This document shows positions 8,561-17,782 of a DNA stretch of 64,000 nt, piece by piece. This DNA comes from an uncultured Bacteroides sp. (GTDB lineage: Bacteria; Bacteroidota; Bacteroidia; Bacteroidales; Bacteroidaceae), in contig NZ_CALDPF010000031.1 in the NCBI RefSeq assembly GCF_937912035.1, positions 310,001-374,000 of the forward strand. Direction: 5' to 3'. The translations under genes were made by a program, and so were the position numbers. The notes under the pieces were generated by a model that was given only the letters and a program-made list of their open reading frames with translations, was not told where the DNA came from and made no database searches. Every line of letters starts with the position of its first letter. Position 1 is the stretch's first letter.

Positions 8561-10984
8561 ATGAGGAAACAATTCATTTATGCGGCGCTTACATTCTTTA
8601 TGATAGGAGCGCTACCTATAATGGCACAGTCGGTAATGACTGACTCGCAGGTTATTCAGTATGTACAGGAAGGTACAAAGCAGGGGAAGAGCCAGCAGCA
8701 GCTTATGGTGGAACTTTCAGCCAAAGGTATGACTCGCGAACAGGCTTTGAGACTGAAGAGAATGTATGAATCCGGACAGATTAGTTCCGGAACAGGAGGT
8801 GTAAATAGCGCCAATCCTGACAGCAGAATGAGAAAACAGGGATATTTCGCAGGAAATGCCAATACAGGGGTCATGATGAACGACTCTACTGCTATGCCAT
8901 TAGACCGGTACGGACGCCCAATCAGACAGATTATTCCTGAAGACCAGGTATTCGGACGCAATATATTCACCAACGAGAACCTTACTTTCGAACCGGACGT
9001 TAATGTGGCTACACCTCAGGACTACCGCCTGGGTCCGGGCGACGAGATTATCATCGATATATGGGGCGCCAGCGAGAACTCGATACGTCAGGAAATCTCT
9101 CCAGACGGATGTATCACTATCCCCGGACTGGGAATGATTTCTCTCAACGGGATGAACATTGCCGATGCCAGGGAATATCTGAAGAGCGAGCTTAGCAGAA
9201 TATATGCCGACGAAGGTAATCAGATTCAGGTGACTCTGGGAAATACACGAAGCATCAGGGTGAACGTAATGGGTGAAGTAATGGTGCCCGGTACATACAC
9301 AATGTCGGCTTTCGCTTCGGTATTCCACGCTCTCTACAACGCCGGAGGTATCACAGACCTGGGAAGCCTGCGTGATATCAGAGTGGCGAGAAACGGCAAG
9401 ACCGTGGCAAACGTCGACGTGTACGAATATATCCTTCAGGGAAAGACAGATACGAATATCAGTCTTCAGGAAGGCGACGTGATTATCGTTCCTACATACG
9501 AGGCTATCGTGAAGGTGGAAGGAAAGGTGAAACGTCCTATGAAATACGAGATGAAGGGCGACGAGACAATCTCTACCCTATTGAAATATGCTGGATTCTT
9601 CGCGTCGAACGCCTATAAGAACAGCGTGCGTGTGGTACGTCAGGAAGGCAGACAGCTTTCTGTGGCTACGGTGGAAAGAGACAACTTCGGATCATTCAAG
9701 GTAATGGACGGCGATGTGGTGAGCGCCGACTCTATCTCAAACAGATATTCAAACCGTCTGGAGGTTGTTGGTGCCGTATACAGACCAGGTGTCTATGAGT
9801 TCGGCGACAAGATTAAGACAGTGAAACAGCTACTCACTCAGGCTGACGGACTTCTGGGCGACGCCTTTACAAACCGTGCCGTGCTCTACCGACAGAGAGA
9901 GAACCTTACAAGCGAGGTATTGCCTGTAGATGTGAAGGGCATCATGGAAGGTACTGCTGCCGATGTAGAATTAAGAAACAACGACCTACTCTATATTCCA
10001 AGCATCCACGACCTGAAAAATGAAGGTGATGTATATATCTCGGGAGAAATAAACAAGCCGGGCACTTATCCGTATGCCGACAATATGACTCTTGAGGACT
10101 TTGTAATTACTGCAGGAGGACTTAAGGAGACCGCTTCACTGGTAAGAGTTGATGTGGCAAGACGTATCAAGGACAACAAGGGAACCGAGGCATCCAAGAC
10201 TGTGAGCCAGAACTTTACCTTCGGTCTGAAGGACGGTTTCATTGTTGACGGCGAACCGGGATTCGTGCTTGAACCATACGACCAGGTATTCGTAAGAAGA
10301 AGTCCGGGCTACAGAATACAGAAACTGGTAACAGTAAAGGGCGAGGTACTCTATGCCGGTGAATACAGCATGAATACCAAGAATGAAAGACTGAGCAGCC
10401 TGATAGAGCGTGCCGGAGGTGTAACAGCATTCGGATATACCAAGGGCGCTAAGTTGACACGTGTGGCAAACGAGGACGAAAAGAAAAGAATGGAAGACGT
10501 TCTTGATATTATGAGAAGAGAACTTGGTGAGAAACTTACAGATTCTCTAAAACTTGAACTCGACAGTGTGTTTACTGTAGGAATTGATCTCGAGGCAGCT
10601 TTGGCCAAGCCGGGAAGCAGTGCCGATATAGTCCTAAGAGAGGGAGACGTAATCAGCGTTCCTGAAATGACAACTACAGTTAAGATTAACGGTGCGGTTA
10701 TGATGCCTAACACAGTGACATATCTTGACGGCAAGAATGTAGGTTACTACCTGAACCAGGCCGGAGGATATTCGCAGAATGCCAAGAAGAGCAAGAAGTT
10801 CATTATATATATGAACGGACAGGTAGAGAAAGTGAAATCAAGAAGCAAGAAGGTAGAACCCGGATGCGAGATTGTGGTGCCTAACAAGATTAAGAAGAAC
10901 AATTTCGCCAATGTAATGGGATATACCACTTCCCTAGCCTCTCTCGCCATGATGGTAGCTTCAATTGCGAATCTAGTCAAGTAG
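8561..10984 (+). CDS. Large SLBB-domain polysaccharide export protein (Wza-like)
   Basis: 807 residues with a cleavable signal peptide (PIMAQS). A polysaccharide export (Poly_export) domain begins near residue 150 with YRLGPGDEIIIDIWG. It is followed by about six SLBB/soluble-ligand-binding repeats, each with a VxGEVxxPGxY-type motif (VMGEVMVPGTY, VEGKVKRPMKY, VVGAVYRPGVY, ISGEINKPGTY and others). It should form the outer-membrane/periplasmic conduit for polysaccharide. It is three times longer than the Wza-like lipoprotein at 13.9 kb. The neighbour downstream is the matching Wzz-like protein. Confidence 0.88.
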   Translation: MRKQFIYAALTFFMIGALPIMAQSVMTDSQVIQYVQEGTKQGKSQQQLMVELSAKGMTREQALRLKRMYESGQISSGTGGVNSANPDSRMRKQGYFAGNANTGVMMNDSTAMPLDRYGRPIRQIIPEDQVFGRNIFTNENLTFEPDVNVATPQDYRLGPGDEIIIDIWGASENSIRQEISPDGCITIPGLGMISLNGMNIADAREYLKSELSRIYADEGNQIQVTLGNTRSIRVNVMGEVMVPGTYTMSAFASVFHALYNAGGITDLGSLRDIRVARNGKTVANVDVYEYILQGKTDTNISLQEGDVIIVPTYEAIVKVEGKVKRPMKYEMKGDETISTLLKYAGFFASNAYKNSVRVVRQEGRQLSVATVERDNFGSFKVMDGDVVSADSISNRYSNRLEVVGAVYRPGVYEFGDKIKTVKQLLTQADGLLGDAFTNRAVLYRQRENLTSEVLPVDVKGIMEGTAADVELRNNDLLYIPSIHDLKNEGDVYISGEINKPGTYPYADNMTLEDFVITAGGLKETASLVRVDVARRIKDNKGTEASKTVSQNFTFGLKDGFIVDGEPGFVLEPYDQVFVRRSPGYRIQKLVTVKGEVLYAGEYSMNTKNERLSSLIERAGGVTAFGYTKGAKLTRVANEDEKKRMEDVLDIMRRELGEKLTDSLKLELDSVFTVGIDLEAALAKPGSSADIVLREGDVISVPEMTTTVKINGAVMMPNTVTYLDGKNVGYYLNQAGGYSQNAKKSKKFIIYMNGQVEKVKSRSKKVEPGCEIVVPNKIKKNNFANVMGYTTSLASLAMMVASIANLVK

Positions 10985-11044
10985 TTTCTAATTAACTACG
11001 TTGACCGTTGGTTATTAATTATTAATTATTAATCGAACTGACTT

Positions 11045-12148
11045 ATGGAAAATATACAGAAACAACAGATCATTCAGAAAGATGAAATAGACCTGCTGGA
11101 ATTGGCTAAGAGACTTTGGCTTGAGAAGAAGCTTATACTGAAAACTTGCGGTTGGGCTGCCTTGGTCGGATTAGTTGTAGGATTCAGTATACCTAAAGAA
11201 TATTCGGCTTCAGTCACACTTGCTCCAGAAAGAACAGGAGGTAAATCCGTCAGTGGAGGTCTTTCTGCCCTTGCAGGAATGGCAGGGATAAACCTTGGTT
11301 CCTCTTCGTCGAGTGATGCTCTCTCCCCTGAACTTTATCCCGATATTGTAAAATCCGTACCATTCTCTATTGAGATGTTTGACGTCAAGGTGAAGGACAA
11401 GGATGGAGAATTGGATACTACCCTTTATGCATATCTTAAGGAACATCAGAAACAGCCGTGGTGGGGATATATTACTGCCGCTCCTTTTCAGGCTCTTGGT
11501 TGGGTGATAAAGACCATAAAGGACGAGGATGAAGAAAAAGAAGGAGAAGATTCTAGTGTTGATTCATTCAGACTTACTCAGGACCAGAGTGGCATTATTA
11601 GTGCACTCGGTAAAAGAATCTCTGTGTCAGTAGACAAGAAAACTTTTGTAATCAGTATAACTACCACCATGCAGGATCCTCTGATAGCCGCTACAGTTAC
11701 AAACGAAGTAATGGAGAAACTGCAGGAATATATTACAACCTACAGAACGAACAAGGCACGCAAGGACTTGGAATTCACCCAAAAACTGTATGAGGAAAAC
11801 ATGGAAACATACCATAAGGCCCAGCAGGAATATGCTGCATATATGGACAGGAACCAGAATGTATCTTTACGCAGCGCCCAGACCCAACAGGAGAGATTGA
11901 GAAACGAAATGGAGCTTGCCTTCAATGTATATAACCAGACAGCACAGCAGCTTCAAGTGGCAAAAGCAAAGGTGCAGGAAGACACTCCTGTATTCACAGT
12001 AGTGGAAGCCGCAACAGTGCCTCTCAGAGCCTCTAAACCTTCAAAGCCGATGATTCTGATAGGACTCGTATTTCTGGCAGGTGTGGGTGCCTGCGGCTGG
12101 ATTCTTTTCGGGAAAGACCTCATTAATCAGTTTAAAGCCAAGAATTAA
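11045..12148 (+). CDS. Wzz-family chain-length determinant protein
   Basis: 367 residues. A Wzz N-terminal domain contains a transmembrane helix near residues 35-55. A long periplasmic region follows with a coiled-coil section (about 230-300, rich in Q/E/K), then a second transmembrane helix near 335-355 preceded by a proline motif (VPLRASKPSKP). There is no kinase domain, unlike the Wzc protein at 14.7 kb. It sets polysaccharide modal length and pairs with the exporter 60 nt upstream. It ends 19 nt before an intrinsic terminator. Confidence 0.87.
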   Translation: MENIQKQQIIQKDEIDLLELAKRLWLEKKLILKTCGWAALVGLVVGFSIPKEYSASVTLAPERTGGKSVSGGLSALAGMAGINLGSSSSSDALSPELYPDIVKSVPFSIEMFDVKVKDKDGELDTTLYAYLKEHQKQPWWGYITAAPFQALGWVIKTIKDEDEEKEGEDSSVDSFRLTQDQSGIISALGKRISVSVDKKTFVISITTTMQDPLIAATVTNEVMEKLQEYITTYRTNKARKDLEFTQKLYEENMETYHKAQQEYAAYMDRNQNVSLRSAQTQQERLRNEMELAFNVYNQTAQQLQVAKAKVQEDTPVFTVVEAATVPLRASKPSKPMILIGLVFLAGVGACGWILFGKDLINQFKAKN

Positions 12149-12167
12149 AAATATTCATCTAAATATG

Positions 12168-12197
12168 AAGGAGCATCTGAAATGATGCTCCTTTTTA
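12168..12197 (+). terminator. Intrinsic terminator after the Wzz-like gene
   Basis: Perfect 10-bp stem (12168-12177 with 12184-12193), 6-nt loop, then a T run. Confidence 0.85.
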
Positions 12198-12261
12198 TAT
12201 ATAAAACGTAAAAAGTATTTGTTATATTTGAATAATCTTAAATTTGTGGGGGGGATAAAAT

Positions 12262-13755
12262 ATGAATTATAACATTATGACAGCTCAGGAAGCTGCATGT
12301 ATGATAAAAAACAATGACGTAATAGGTATAGGAGGATTTTCATCTGTAGGAACTCCTAAGGCAGTTCCGGCAGCATTGGCAGAACGCGCTAAATCGGAGC
12401 ATGAGCTCGGCAGGGAATTCAAGGTAGGCCTGATTACAGGTGGAGCTACTGGCGATACGGTTGATGGAGCATTGGCAAAGGAAAATGCGGTCTTGTTCCG
12501 TACTCCTTTCCAGTCGAACAAGGATATGAGAAATTCTATCAATGAAAAGAATACGGCCTATTTTGATTTGCATCTTTCTCATATAGGTCAGGATGTCAGA
12601 TACGGATTTCTACCTAAAATAGACATAGCCATTGTTGAAGCTTCTGAAATTACAGACAGCGGTGAAATTACTTTAACCACCTCGGTGGGCATTTCTCCTA
12701 CGCTGGTACAGCAGGCAGACAGGGTGATTATAGAATTGAACTCTGCCCATTATGGAAAGCTGAACGGGATGCATGACATCTATATACCTTCTACCCCTCC
12801 ATACAGAAAAGAGATACCGATATATCACGTGAACGACCGTATCGGTGTTTCTACCTTAAAAACTGACCCTAAAAAGATTGTGGCAGTTGTTGAGACCAAC
12901 GGAAGAGACAATATCGCTCCCTTTACACCATTGAATGAAACTACCCGACAGATAGGCTGCAATGTAGCGGACTTCTTGATTGGTGAATGGAAAAACGGCG
13001 GTATTCCAAAGGAGTTTCTTCCTGTCCAGTCGGGTGTAGGGAATATAGCCAATGCCGTGTTGGGAGCATTGGGCACCGGTGAGAATATTCCGCCATTCTC
13101 CATGTATACTGAGGTTATCCAGAATTCTGTAATCGATCTGATGGAAAAAGGCATCATCAGGTTTGCCACAGGAAGTTCACTTACTCTTTCCGAGGATCGT
13201 CTGGATACGATATATAATAATCCGGACTTTTTCAGGGAAAGGATATTATTGCGTCCTCAGGAAATAACAAATCATCCTGAAATAATCAGACGACTGGGAG
13301 TGATTGCCATTAACACGGCCTTGGAGGCCGATTTGTTCGGTAATATAAACAGTACTCATGTGCTGGGAAGCAAAATAATGAACGGTATTGGCGGATCAGC
13401 CGATTTCTCAAGAAATGCCTATCTGTCAATCTTCACGACACCTTCTACGGCAAAGAACGGACTTATATCCTCCATAGTGCCGCAAGTGGCCCATGTAGAC
13501 AGTACTGAACACGACGTGAGAATCCTGGTGACAGAACAGGGAGTGGCAGACCTCAGAGGTAAGTCTCCATATCAGCGGGCGCAATGCATTATTGAGAACT
13601 GTGTACATCCCGACTACAGGCAATTGTTGTGGGACTATCTGAAACTGTCGGATAAGAAAGCATGCCATACTCCGTTCGACCTGAAGAATGCATTCCGTAT
13701 GCATCTGGCTTTCGAGGAAACCGGAGATATGAGAAATACAAAATATCTGTATTAA
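12262..13755 (+). CDS. Acetyl-CoA hydrolase/transferase family (probable succinate:acetate/propionate CoA-transferase)
   Basis: A 497-residue class I CoA-transferase of the Cat1/AarC/ScpC type. The conserved glutamate that forms the glutamyl-CoA intermediate is E284 in YTEVIQN. GxGG(S)ADF occurs in GIGGSADFSRNA. It should swap CoA between succinyl-CoA and a short acid in the acetate/propionate/succinate fermentation. A -7 box TATATTTG is at 12223-12230, and a G7 run precedes the ATG. It is monocistronic, flanked by terminators, and metabolically unrelated to the capsule genes on both sides. Confidence 0.88.
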   Translation: MNYNIMTAQEAACMIKNNDVIGIGGFSSVGTPKAVPAALAERAKSEHELGREFKVGLITGGATGDTVDGALAKENAVLFRTPFQSNKDMRNSINEKNTAYFDLHLSHIGQDVRYGFLPKIDIAIVEASEITDSGEITLTTSVGISPTLVQQADRVIIELNSAHYGKLNGMHDIYIPSTPPYRKEIPIYHVNDRIGVSTLKTDPKKIVAVVETNGRDNIAPFTPLNETTRQIGCNVADFLIGEWKNGGIPKEFLPVQSGVGNIANAVLGALGTGENIPPFSMYTEVIQNSVIDLMEKGIIRFATGSSLTLSEDRLDTIYNNPDFFRERILLRPQEITNHPEIIRRLGVIAINTALEADLFGNINSTHVLGSKIMNGIGGSADFSRNAYLSIFTTPSTAKNGLISSIVPQVAHVDSTEHDVRILVTEQGVADLRGKSPYQRAQCIIENCVHPDYRQLLWDYLKLSDKKACHTPFDLKNAFRMHLAFEETGDMRNTKYLY

Positions 13756-13800
13756 AACAGATTCAGATTATTAAATGACATTTGACCGTATATCGAAAAC

Positions 13801-13842
13801 GGAGACTATCTCAGTATAAACGGGAATAGTCTCCATTTTTAT
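13801..13842 (+). terminator. Intrinsic terminator after the CoA-transferase gene
   Basis: Nine-bp stem (13801-13809 with 13826-13834), followed by a T-rich tail. Confidence 0.8.
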
Positions 13843-13862
13843 TTATGATTTACATTAAAATG

Positions 13863-13894
13863 TTTGCTAATATTTTTCAAATGTCCTAATTTTG
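13863..13894 (+). promoter_or_regulatory. Bacteroides-type promoter for the Wza-Wzc pair
   Basis: TTTG at 13863-13866, 20 nt, TAATTTTG at 13887-13894, 18 nt before the start codon. Confidence 0.78.
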
Positions 13895-13912
13895 CAATGA
13901 AATTCAATTATT

Positions 13913-14710
13913 ATGAAGAAATATATAGCTATATCATTATTTGCTGCCATGTTTCTGGGCAGCTGCTCCTCATATAAGAATGTACCTTATATGCAGGATA
14001 TAGAGACTGTAAACAACTACGGAAAGGTAATTCCATTGTACGATGCAAAGATAATGCCCAAGGATCTTCTCAGTATTACTGTAAATACCACAGACCCTCT
14101 GGCTGCAGCACCTTTTAATCTGACGGTTCAGACAGAACTTACTTCTTCTCTGGCTCAGAATCTGCGTACTACGGCTACCCCTATGCTTCAGCAATATCTG
14201 GTAAACAACGAAGGGGAAATAGATTTTCCGGTAGTAGGACGTCTTAAGGTGGGAGGTCTGACCAAGAACGAAGCTGAGGATCTTATACGAGGCAAGCTTA
14301 TGCCTTATCTAAAGGAGACACCGATAGTGACTGTACGTATGGCAAACTACAAGATATCCGTTCTTGGCGAAGTGGCACGTCCGGGTACATTCAATGTAAA
14401 CAATGAAAAGGTAAATATACTTGAAGCCCTTGCCATGGCTGGCGATATGACTGTCTACGGAGTTCGTACCAACGTGAAGCTCATACGTGAGGATGCCGAT
14501 GGCAAACGTGAAATTAAGGAGCTTGATCTGACAAAGAGCGACCTTGTCCTCTCCCCTTATTTCTATCTCAGACAGAATGACATCATTTATGTCACTCCAA
14601 ACTCAACAAAGGCAAAGAGCTCAGATATAGGTACCACTACAACCACATGGATATCCGCTACATCCATTATGGTATCTATAGCCAGCTTATTAGTAAATAT
14701 TCTGAGATAA
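13913..14710 (+). CDS. Polysaccharide export lipoprotein (Wza-like)
   Basis: 265 residues; lipobox LGSC with Cys18. A Poly_export domain follows (residues about 40-140, with IMPKDLLSITVN), then one SLBB domain (VLGEVARPGTFNV). A C-terminal hydrophobic segment (SATSIMVSIASLLVNIL) probably spans the membrane. This compact form is typical of Bacteroidetes capsule exporters and pairs with the tyrosine kinase 35 nt downstream. It makes the second exporter of the window. Confidence 0.9.
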   Translation: MKKYIAISLFAAMFLGSCSSYKNVPYMQDIETVNNYGKVIPLYDAKIMPKDLLSITVNTTDPLAAAPFNLTVQTELTSSLAQNLRTTATPMLQQYLVNNEGEIDFPVVGRLKVGGLTKNEAEDLIRGKLMPYLKETPIVTVRMANYKISVLGEVARPGTFNVNNEKVNILEALAMAGDMTVYGVRTNVKLIREDADGKREIKELDLTKSDLVLSPYFYLRQNDIIYVTPNSTKAKSSDIGTTTTTWISATSIMVSIASLLVNILR

Positions 14711-14745
14711 GAGATTAATTGTTAATTATTAATTAATTAAATAAC

Positions 14746-17178
14746 GTGGAAAAAGAGATTTTCAATGAAATGGAAGAGGCTCAGGAAAAGCCTTTTAACA
14801 TTTATGAGATAGTGTTCAAGTATCTGGTCTATTGGCCGTGGTTCATCATCAGTGTAATTTTCTGTATGGTTTTCGCATTTATATATCTGCGTTATTCCAC
14901 ACCAGTATATACTGTTGATTCTAAAGTATTAATAAAGGAGACAGACTCACGTTCCCAATCGGCTGGTAGTGCCCTTATGGCACTTCAGGACATGGGCGGT
15001 TTCTCCATGACAAGCAATTTCGACAATGAGGTTGAAATTCTGAAATCAGTTACACTTGCCCAAAAGGTGGTTACAGATATGGGACTCTATATCAGTACAT
15101 ACCTCTGCCGTACATTCGGTTATGATATGCCACTTTATAATAAGAATACCCCGTTGAATGTATATATGAATCCTCTTGAGGCGGAGAAGCTTAAAGGGAG
15201 TGTCAGTCTTGATATAAAATACACAGTATCAGGACAATTGTCTGTAAAAGGAAAATATAATATAATTGACGAGGAATACAAAATAGAAGAGCAGAGTTTC
15301 TCTACTCTCCCTGCAGTACTTACTACTCCTGTAGGTGTCATTACCATTAGCAAGAATGAAACTTATATTGAAGAGGAAGAAGATAATTCGGAAGATGTAC
15401 ATCTTCGTTCTGTTATTGTAAAACCATTAGTTGCGGCACAGTCATATTCAAAGAATCTTACTGTAGATCCTACTTCCAAAACCACGACAATAGCCGCCAT
15501 TACATTACAGACCGGCAATACACTTTTGGGAATAGACTATATCAATAACCTTATCCGCCAATATAATAATGACGCCAACGATGAGAAAAACCAGGTGGCA
15601 AGCAAGACTGCAGAGTTTATTGATGAACGTCTGGCGATAATAAATAAGGAACTGGGAAGTACAGAAACAGAAATGGCAGAGTTCAAGCAGCGTGCCGGAG
15701 TGACCGATGTGAAGACAGACGCTCAGCTTGTTCTTGAAGAAAACACAAGATACGAGCAGCAGCGCATTCAGAACTCCACACAGATAAACCTTGTGGAATT
15801 CCTGAAGAGCTATATCAACAATCCTGCCAATGCCAACGAAGTTATTCCTGCCAATGTAGGACTGGAAGATCAGGGACTGACATCAGTTATATCCCAGTAT
15901 AATACCATGCTTATTGAGCGCAAGAGACTGCTCCGCACATCATCAGAAAGTAATCCTGCTGTAATCAATCTCAATACTGGAATTGAAGCTATGCGTACAA
16001 GTGTCCAGACTAGTGTGGAAAGTGTTCTCGAAGGATTGAAGATAACCAAGGCAGACCTTGACCGTAAAGCTAATCGCTTGGAGTCACGAATCAGCAATGC
16101 ACCTCAATACGAAAAGGAATTCCTCAATATATCACGCCAGCAGGAGATAAAGGCACAGCTCTACACTATCCTTCTTCAGAAACGTGAAGAAAATGCCATT
16201 ACTCTGGCTGCTACAGCCAATAATGGCCGTATTGTTGAAAACCCGTTACCTTCACGTGAACCGGTATCACCTAAGAAAGCTATTATAGCCCTTGCAGCAC
16301 TTGTACTGGGTTTGGGACTTCCTGTATCATTCATCTATCTGCGTGAGCTGTTGAAATATAAGATAGAAGACCGTACCGATATAGAACGAATCACAGATGT
16401 CGGTATATTGGCAGAAATACCAAAGACATCAGTCCCGAGTAAGGGGGCCATAGTAGTACGTGAGAACCATAACAACATGATGGAAGAGGTGTTCCGTGGA
16501 TTACGTACAAACCTCCTCTTTATGCTTGAAAAAGGCCAGAAAGTAATAATGGTATCTTCCACACAGCCCGGTGAAGGAAAATCTTTTGTAGCAGGTAATC
16601 TGGCTACAAGTCTTGCATTCTTAGGTAAAAAAGTAGTTATAGTAGGTATGGACATACGCAAACCCGGACTGAACAGAGTCTTCAACCTTAGTGCCCGTGT
16701 ATACGGTATCACCAACTACCTGAGCAATCCTGAAGAAGTCAAACTTATGGATATGATCCAGCACTCAGATGTAAGTCCAAATCTGGACATCCTCCCTGGT
16801 GGACCTGTACCCCCCAATCCTACCGAGCTTGTAACACGTGATATACTTGATTCCGCTATTTCACAGCTATGCGAGAAATATGACTACGTTATACTCGATA
16901 CCGCCCCTATCGGTATGGTACCGGATTCGGCAATTATAGGCCGTGTGGCAGACATCCTTGTATACGTATGCCGTGCCGACTTCACCCCTAAATCGGGATT
17001 TGAATATATCAATGTATTGAAAGCAGACAAGAAGTTCCCTAAACTAGCCACTGTCCTTAACGGTATAGATATGTCTCAGCGCAAGCACAGCTATGGCTAT
17101 GGCTACGGCCGCAAGTATGGCTATGGCAGAGGTTATGGCTATGGCTATGGTTATGGGGAGGCAGACAGTAAGAAATAA
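14746..17178 (+). CDS. wzc: Wzc-type polysaccharide co-polymerase and tyrosine autokinase
   Basis: 810 residues, starting at GTG. An N-terminal Wzz domain has a transmembrane helix near 30-50. It is followed by a periplasmic region with a coiled coil (about 280-470), a second helix near 510-530, then a cytoplasmic BY-kinase domain. Walker A GEGKS is at 609-613, Walker A' VVIVGMDIRKPG follows, and Walker B VILDTAP includes D718. The C-terminal tail (781-810) carries nine tyrosines in a YG-rich repeat, the autophosphorylation cluster. Cycles of tail phosphorylation govern polymer length and export through the Wza-like partner encoded upstream. All catalytic motifs are intact. Confidence 0.93.
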   Translation: MEKEIFNEMEEAQEKPFNIYEIVFKYLVYWPWFIISVIFCMVFAFIYLRYSTPVYTVDSKVLIKETDSRSQSAGSALMALQDMGGFSMTSNFDNEVEILKSVTLAQKVVTDMGLYISTYLCRTFGYDMPLYNKNTPLNVYMNPLEAEKLKGSVSLDIKYTVSGQLSVKGKYNIIDEEYKIEEQSFSTLPAVLTTPVGVITISKNETYIEEEEDNSEDVHLRSVIVKPLVAAQSYSKNLTVDPTSKTTTIAAITLQTGNTLLGIDYINNLIRQYNNDANDEKNQVASKTAEFIDERLAIINKELGSTETEMAEFKQRAGVTDVKTDAQLVLEENTRYEQQRIQNSTQINLVEFLKSYINNPANANEVIPANVGLEDQGLTSVISQYNTMLIERKRLLRTSSESNPAVINLNTGIEAMRTSVQTSVESVLEGLKITKADLDRKANRLESRISNAPQYEKEFLNISRQQEIKAQLYTILLQKREENAITLAATANNGRIVENPLPSREPVSPKKAIIALAALVLGLGLPVSFIYLRELLKYKIEDRTDIERITDVGILAEIPKTSVPSKGAIVVRENHNNMMEEVFRGLRTNLLFMLEKGQKVIMVSSTQPGEGKSFVAGNLATSLAFLGKKVVIVGMDIRKPGLNRVFNLSARVYGITNYLSNPEEVKLMDMIQHSDVSPNLDILPGGPVPPNPTELVTRDILDSAISQLCEKYDYVILDTAPIGMVPDSAIIGRVADILVYVCRADFTPKSGFEYINVLKADKKFPKLATVLNGIDMSQRKHSYGYGYGRKYGYGRGYGYGYGYGEADSKK
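17090..17157 (+). repeat. TATGGC-type repeat encoding the tyrosine tail
   Basis: Imperfect hexamer repeats (TATGGC/TATGGT) encode the YG cluster of Wzc. Such a tract could expand or contract in units of two residues without breaking the frame. Confidence 0.8.
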
Positions 17179-17214
17179 ATAAGAGGGGCTCATTCAATTC
17201 CCTCAAATATATAT

Positions 17215-17254
17215 AAACAATAGGGCTTGGAAAATTCCAAGCCCTATTGTTTTA
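17215..17254 (+). terminator. Intrinsic terminator after wzc
   Basis: A perfect 18-bp inverted repeat (17215-17232 with 17235-17252). It is flanked by A and T runs, so it could also work on the other strand. Confidence 0.82.
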
Positions 17255-17299
17255 ATGAGAAAATATCGTTTCCTCTCTAATCCTGCTTGTGCGTCTTGT

Positions 17300-17416
17300 C
17301 TATTTGTCTATAAGTTTGGAGAGCCTTTTACCGGCATGCCGTATATGCCGTATGTCGCTTTTGTTTATCAAATAGTTTTCAAGGAGCATGTAAAACAGGT
17401 TTATTGTCCTTTCCAT
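17300..17416 (-). pseudogene. Possible C-terminal remnant of a small gene
   Basis: On the minus strand a frame is open from 17473 to a stop at 17300, with an internal ATG at 17416. It encodes a helical-looking sequence ending ...RHAGKRLSKLIDK. A stop codon at about 17474-17476 cuts off anything further upstream. Composition looks coding, but no start signal or family is recognisable. This may be a decayed gene left at the edge of a variable capsule locus, or chance. Confidence 0.22.
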
Positions 17417-17468
17417 CGCTTCACACAGTGAATGGATAAAGGAATGTCCCTGCTTCGATGTAAAGGCC

Positions 17469-17571
17469 GAGGGCTACATGGACTCCCCAGTCCGGAGATA
17501 GCCCCTCCCCTCTTTTGATTGGAATCCGCAAGTTTTCCCACAAATAAGGCGAGGGCTTGCGGATTTTTTTA
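17469..17571 (+). ncRNA. Candidate structured RNA ending in a strong terminator
   Basis: Outer helix 17469-17476 with 17499-17507 (one bulged C) encloses inner hairpin GGACT-CCCC-AGTCC (17480-17493). It is followed by a perfect 10-bp terminator stem (17523-17532 with 17556-17565) and a T run at 17564-17570. No protein gene on the plus strand reads into this terminator, so it suggests a short untranslated transcript. I found no good TAnnTTTG box upstream and do not recognise a known RNA family. The remainder of 17255-17642 shows no other feature. Confidence 0.4.
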
Positions 17572-17642
17572 TTGTTTATTCACATGAATGCGGTATACAC
17601 CGTTAAATTCAATACTGAAAAGCATAAAAATCTCCGAATTAA

Positions 17643-17757
17643 TTTGAATTATCGTTATTAAGGCTTACTTTTGTGACGATTTAAGGATTAATGCGGACTA
17701 TCTAGCGCAGCTTTTCAGGGATGGGAAGATGTGGGAGGTAGCCGCGAAGCGTGCCTA
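17643..17757 (+). promoter_or_regulatory. Promoter and ops/JUMPstart-like leader of the main capsule operon
   Basis: TTTG at 17643-17646, 19 nt and TACTTTTG at 17666-17673 give a consensus promoter. The leader then carries AATGCGGACTATCT (17690-17703) and, 24 nt later, a 30-nt block at 17728-17757 with GGTAGCCGCGAAGCGTGCC. The block differs by one base from the inverted copy at 1597-1626. It can fold as GGTA/TGCC plus CGC-GAA-GCG. The first gene starts 25 nt later. By analogy with RfaH/ops and Bacteroides UpxY, it is a likely recruitment site for a NusG paralogue allowing read-through of the long operon. Confidence 0.75.
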
Positions 17758-17782
17758 GAAGGGAAAAAAGTCAAGCAAAGAG

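Noticed and set aside
12247..12253. G7 run before the CoA-transferase ATG as a phase-variation site
   Set aside because: It lies in the untranslated region of a metabolic gene and is short. Slippage there would have little effect.
8561..17178. Phage or conjugative element in the capsule region
   Set aside because: No integrase, relaxase, phage structural gene or att-like repeat was seen; only the DUF3987 gene and IS fragments hint at mobility.
1597..17757. The two inverted leader copies as borders of an invertible capsule segment
   Set aside because: The shared sequence is short and interrupted. It lies at equivalent positions after promoters, not as recombinase half-sites flanking a promoter. 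No invertase gene is in the window, so common regulation is the simpler reading.
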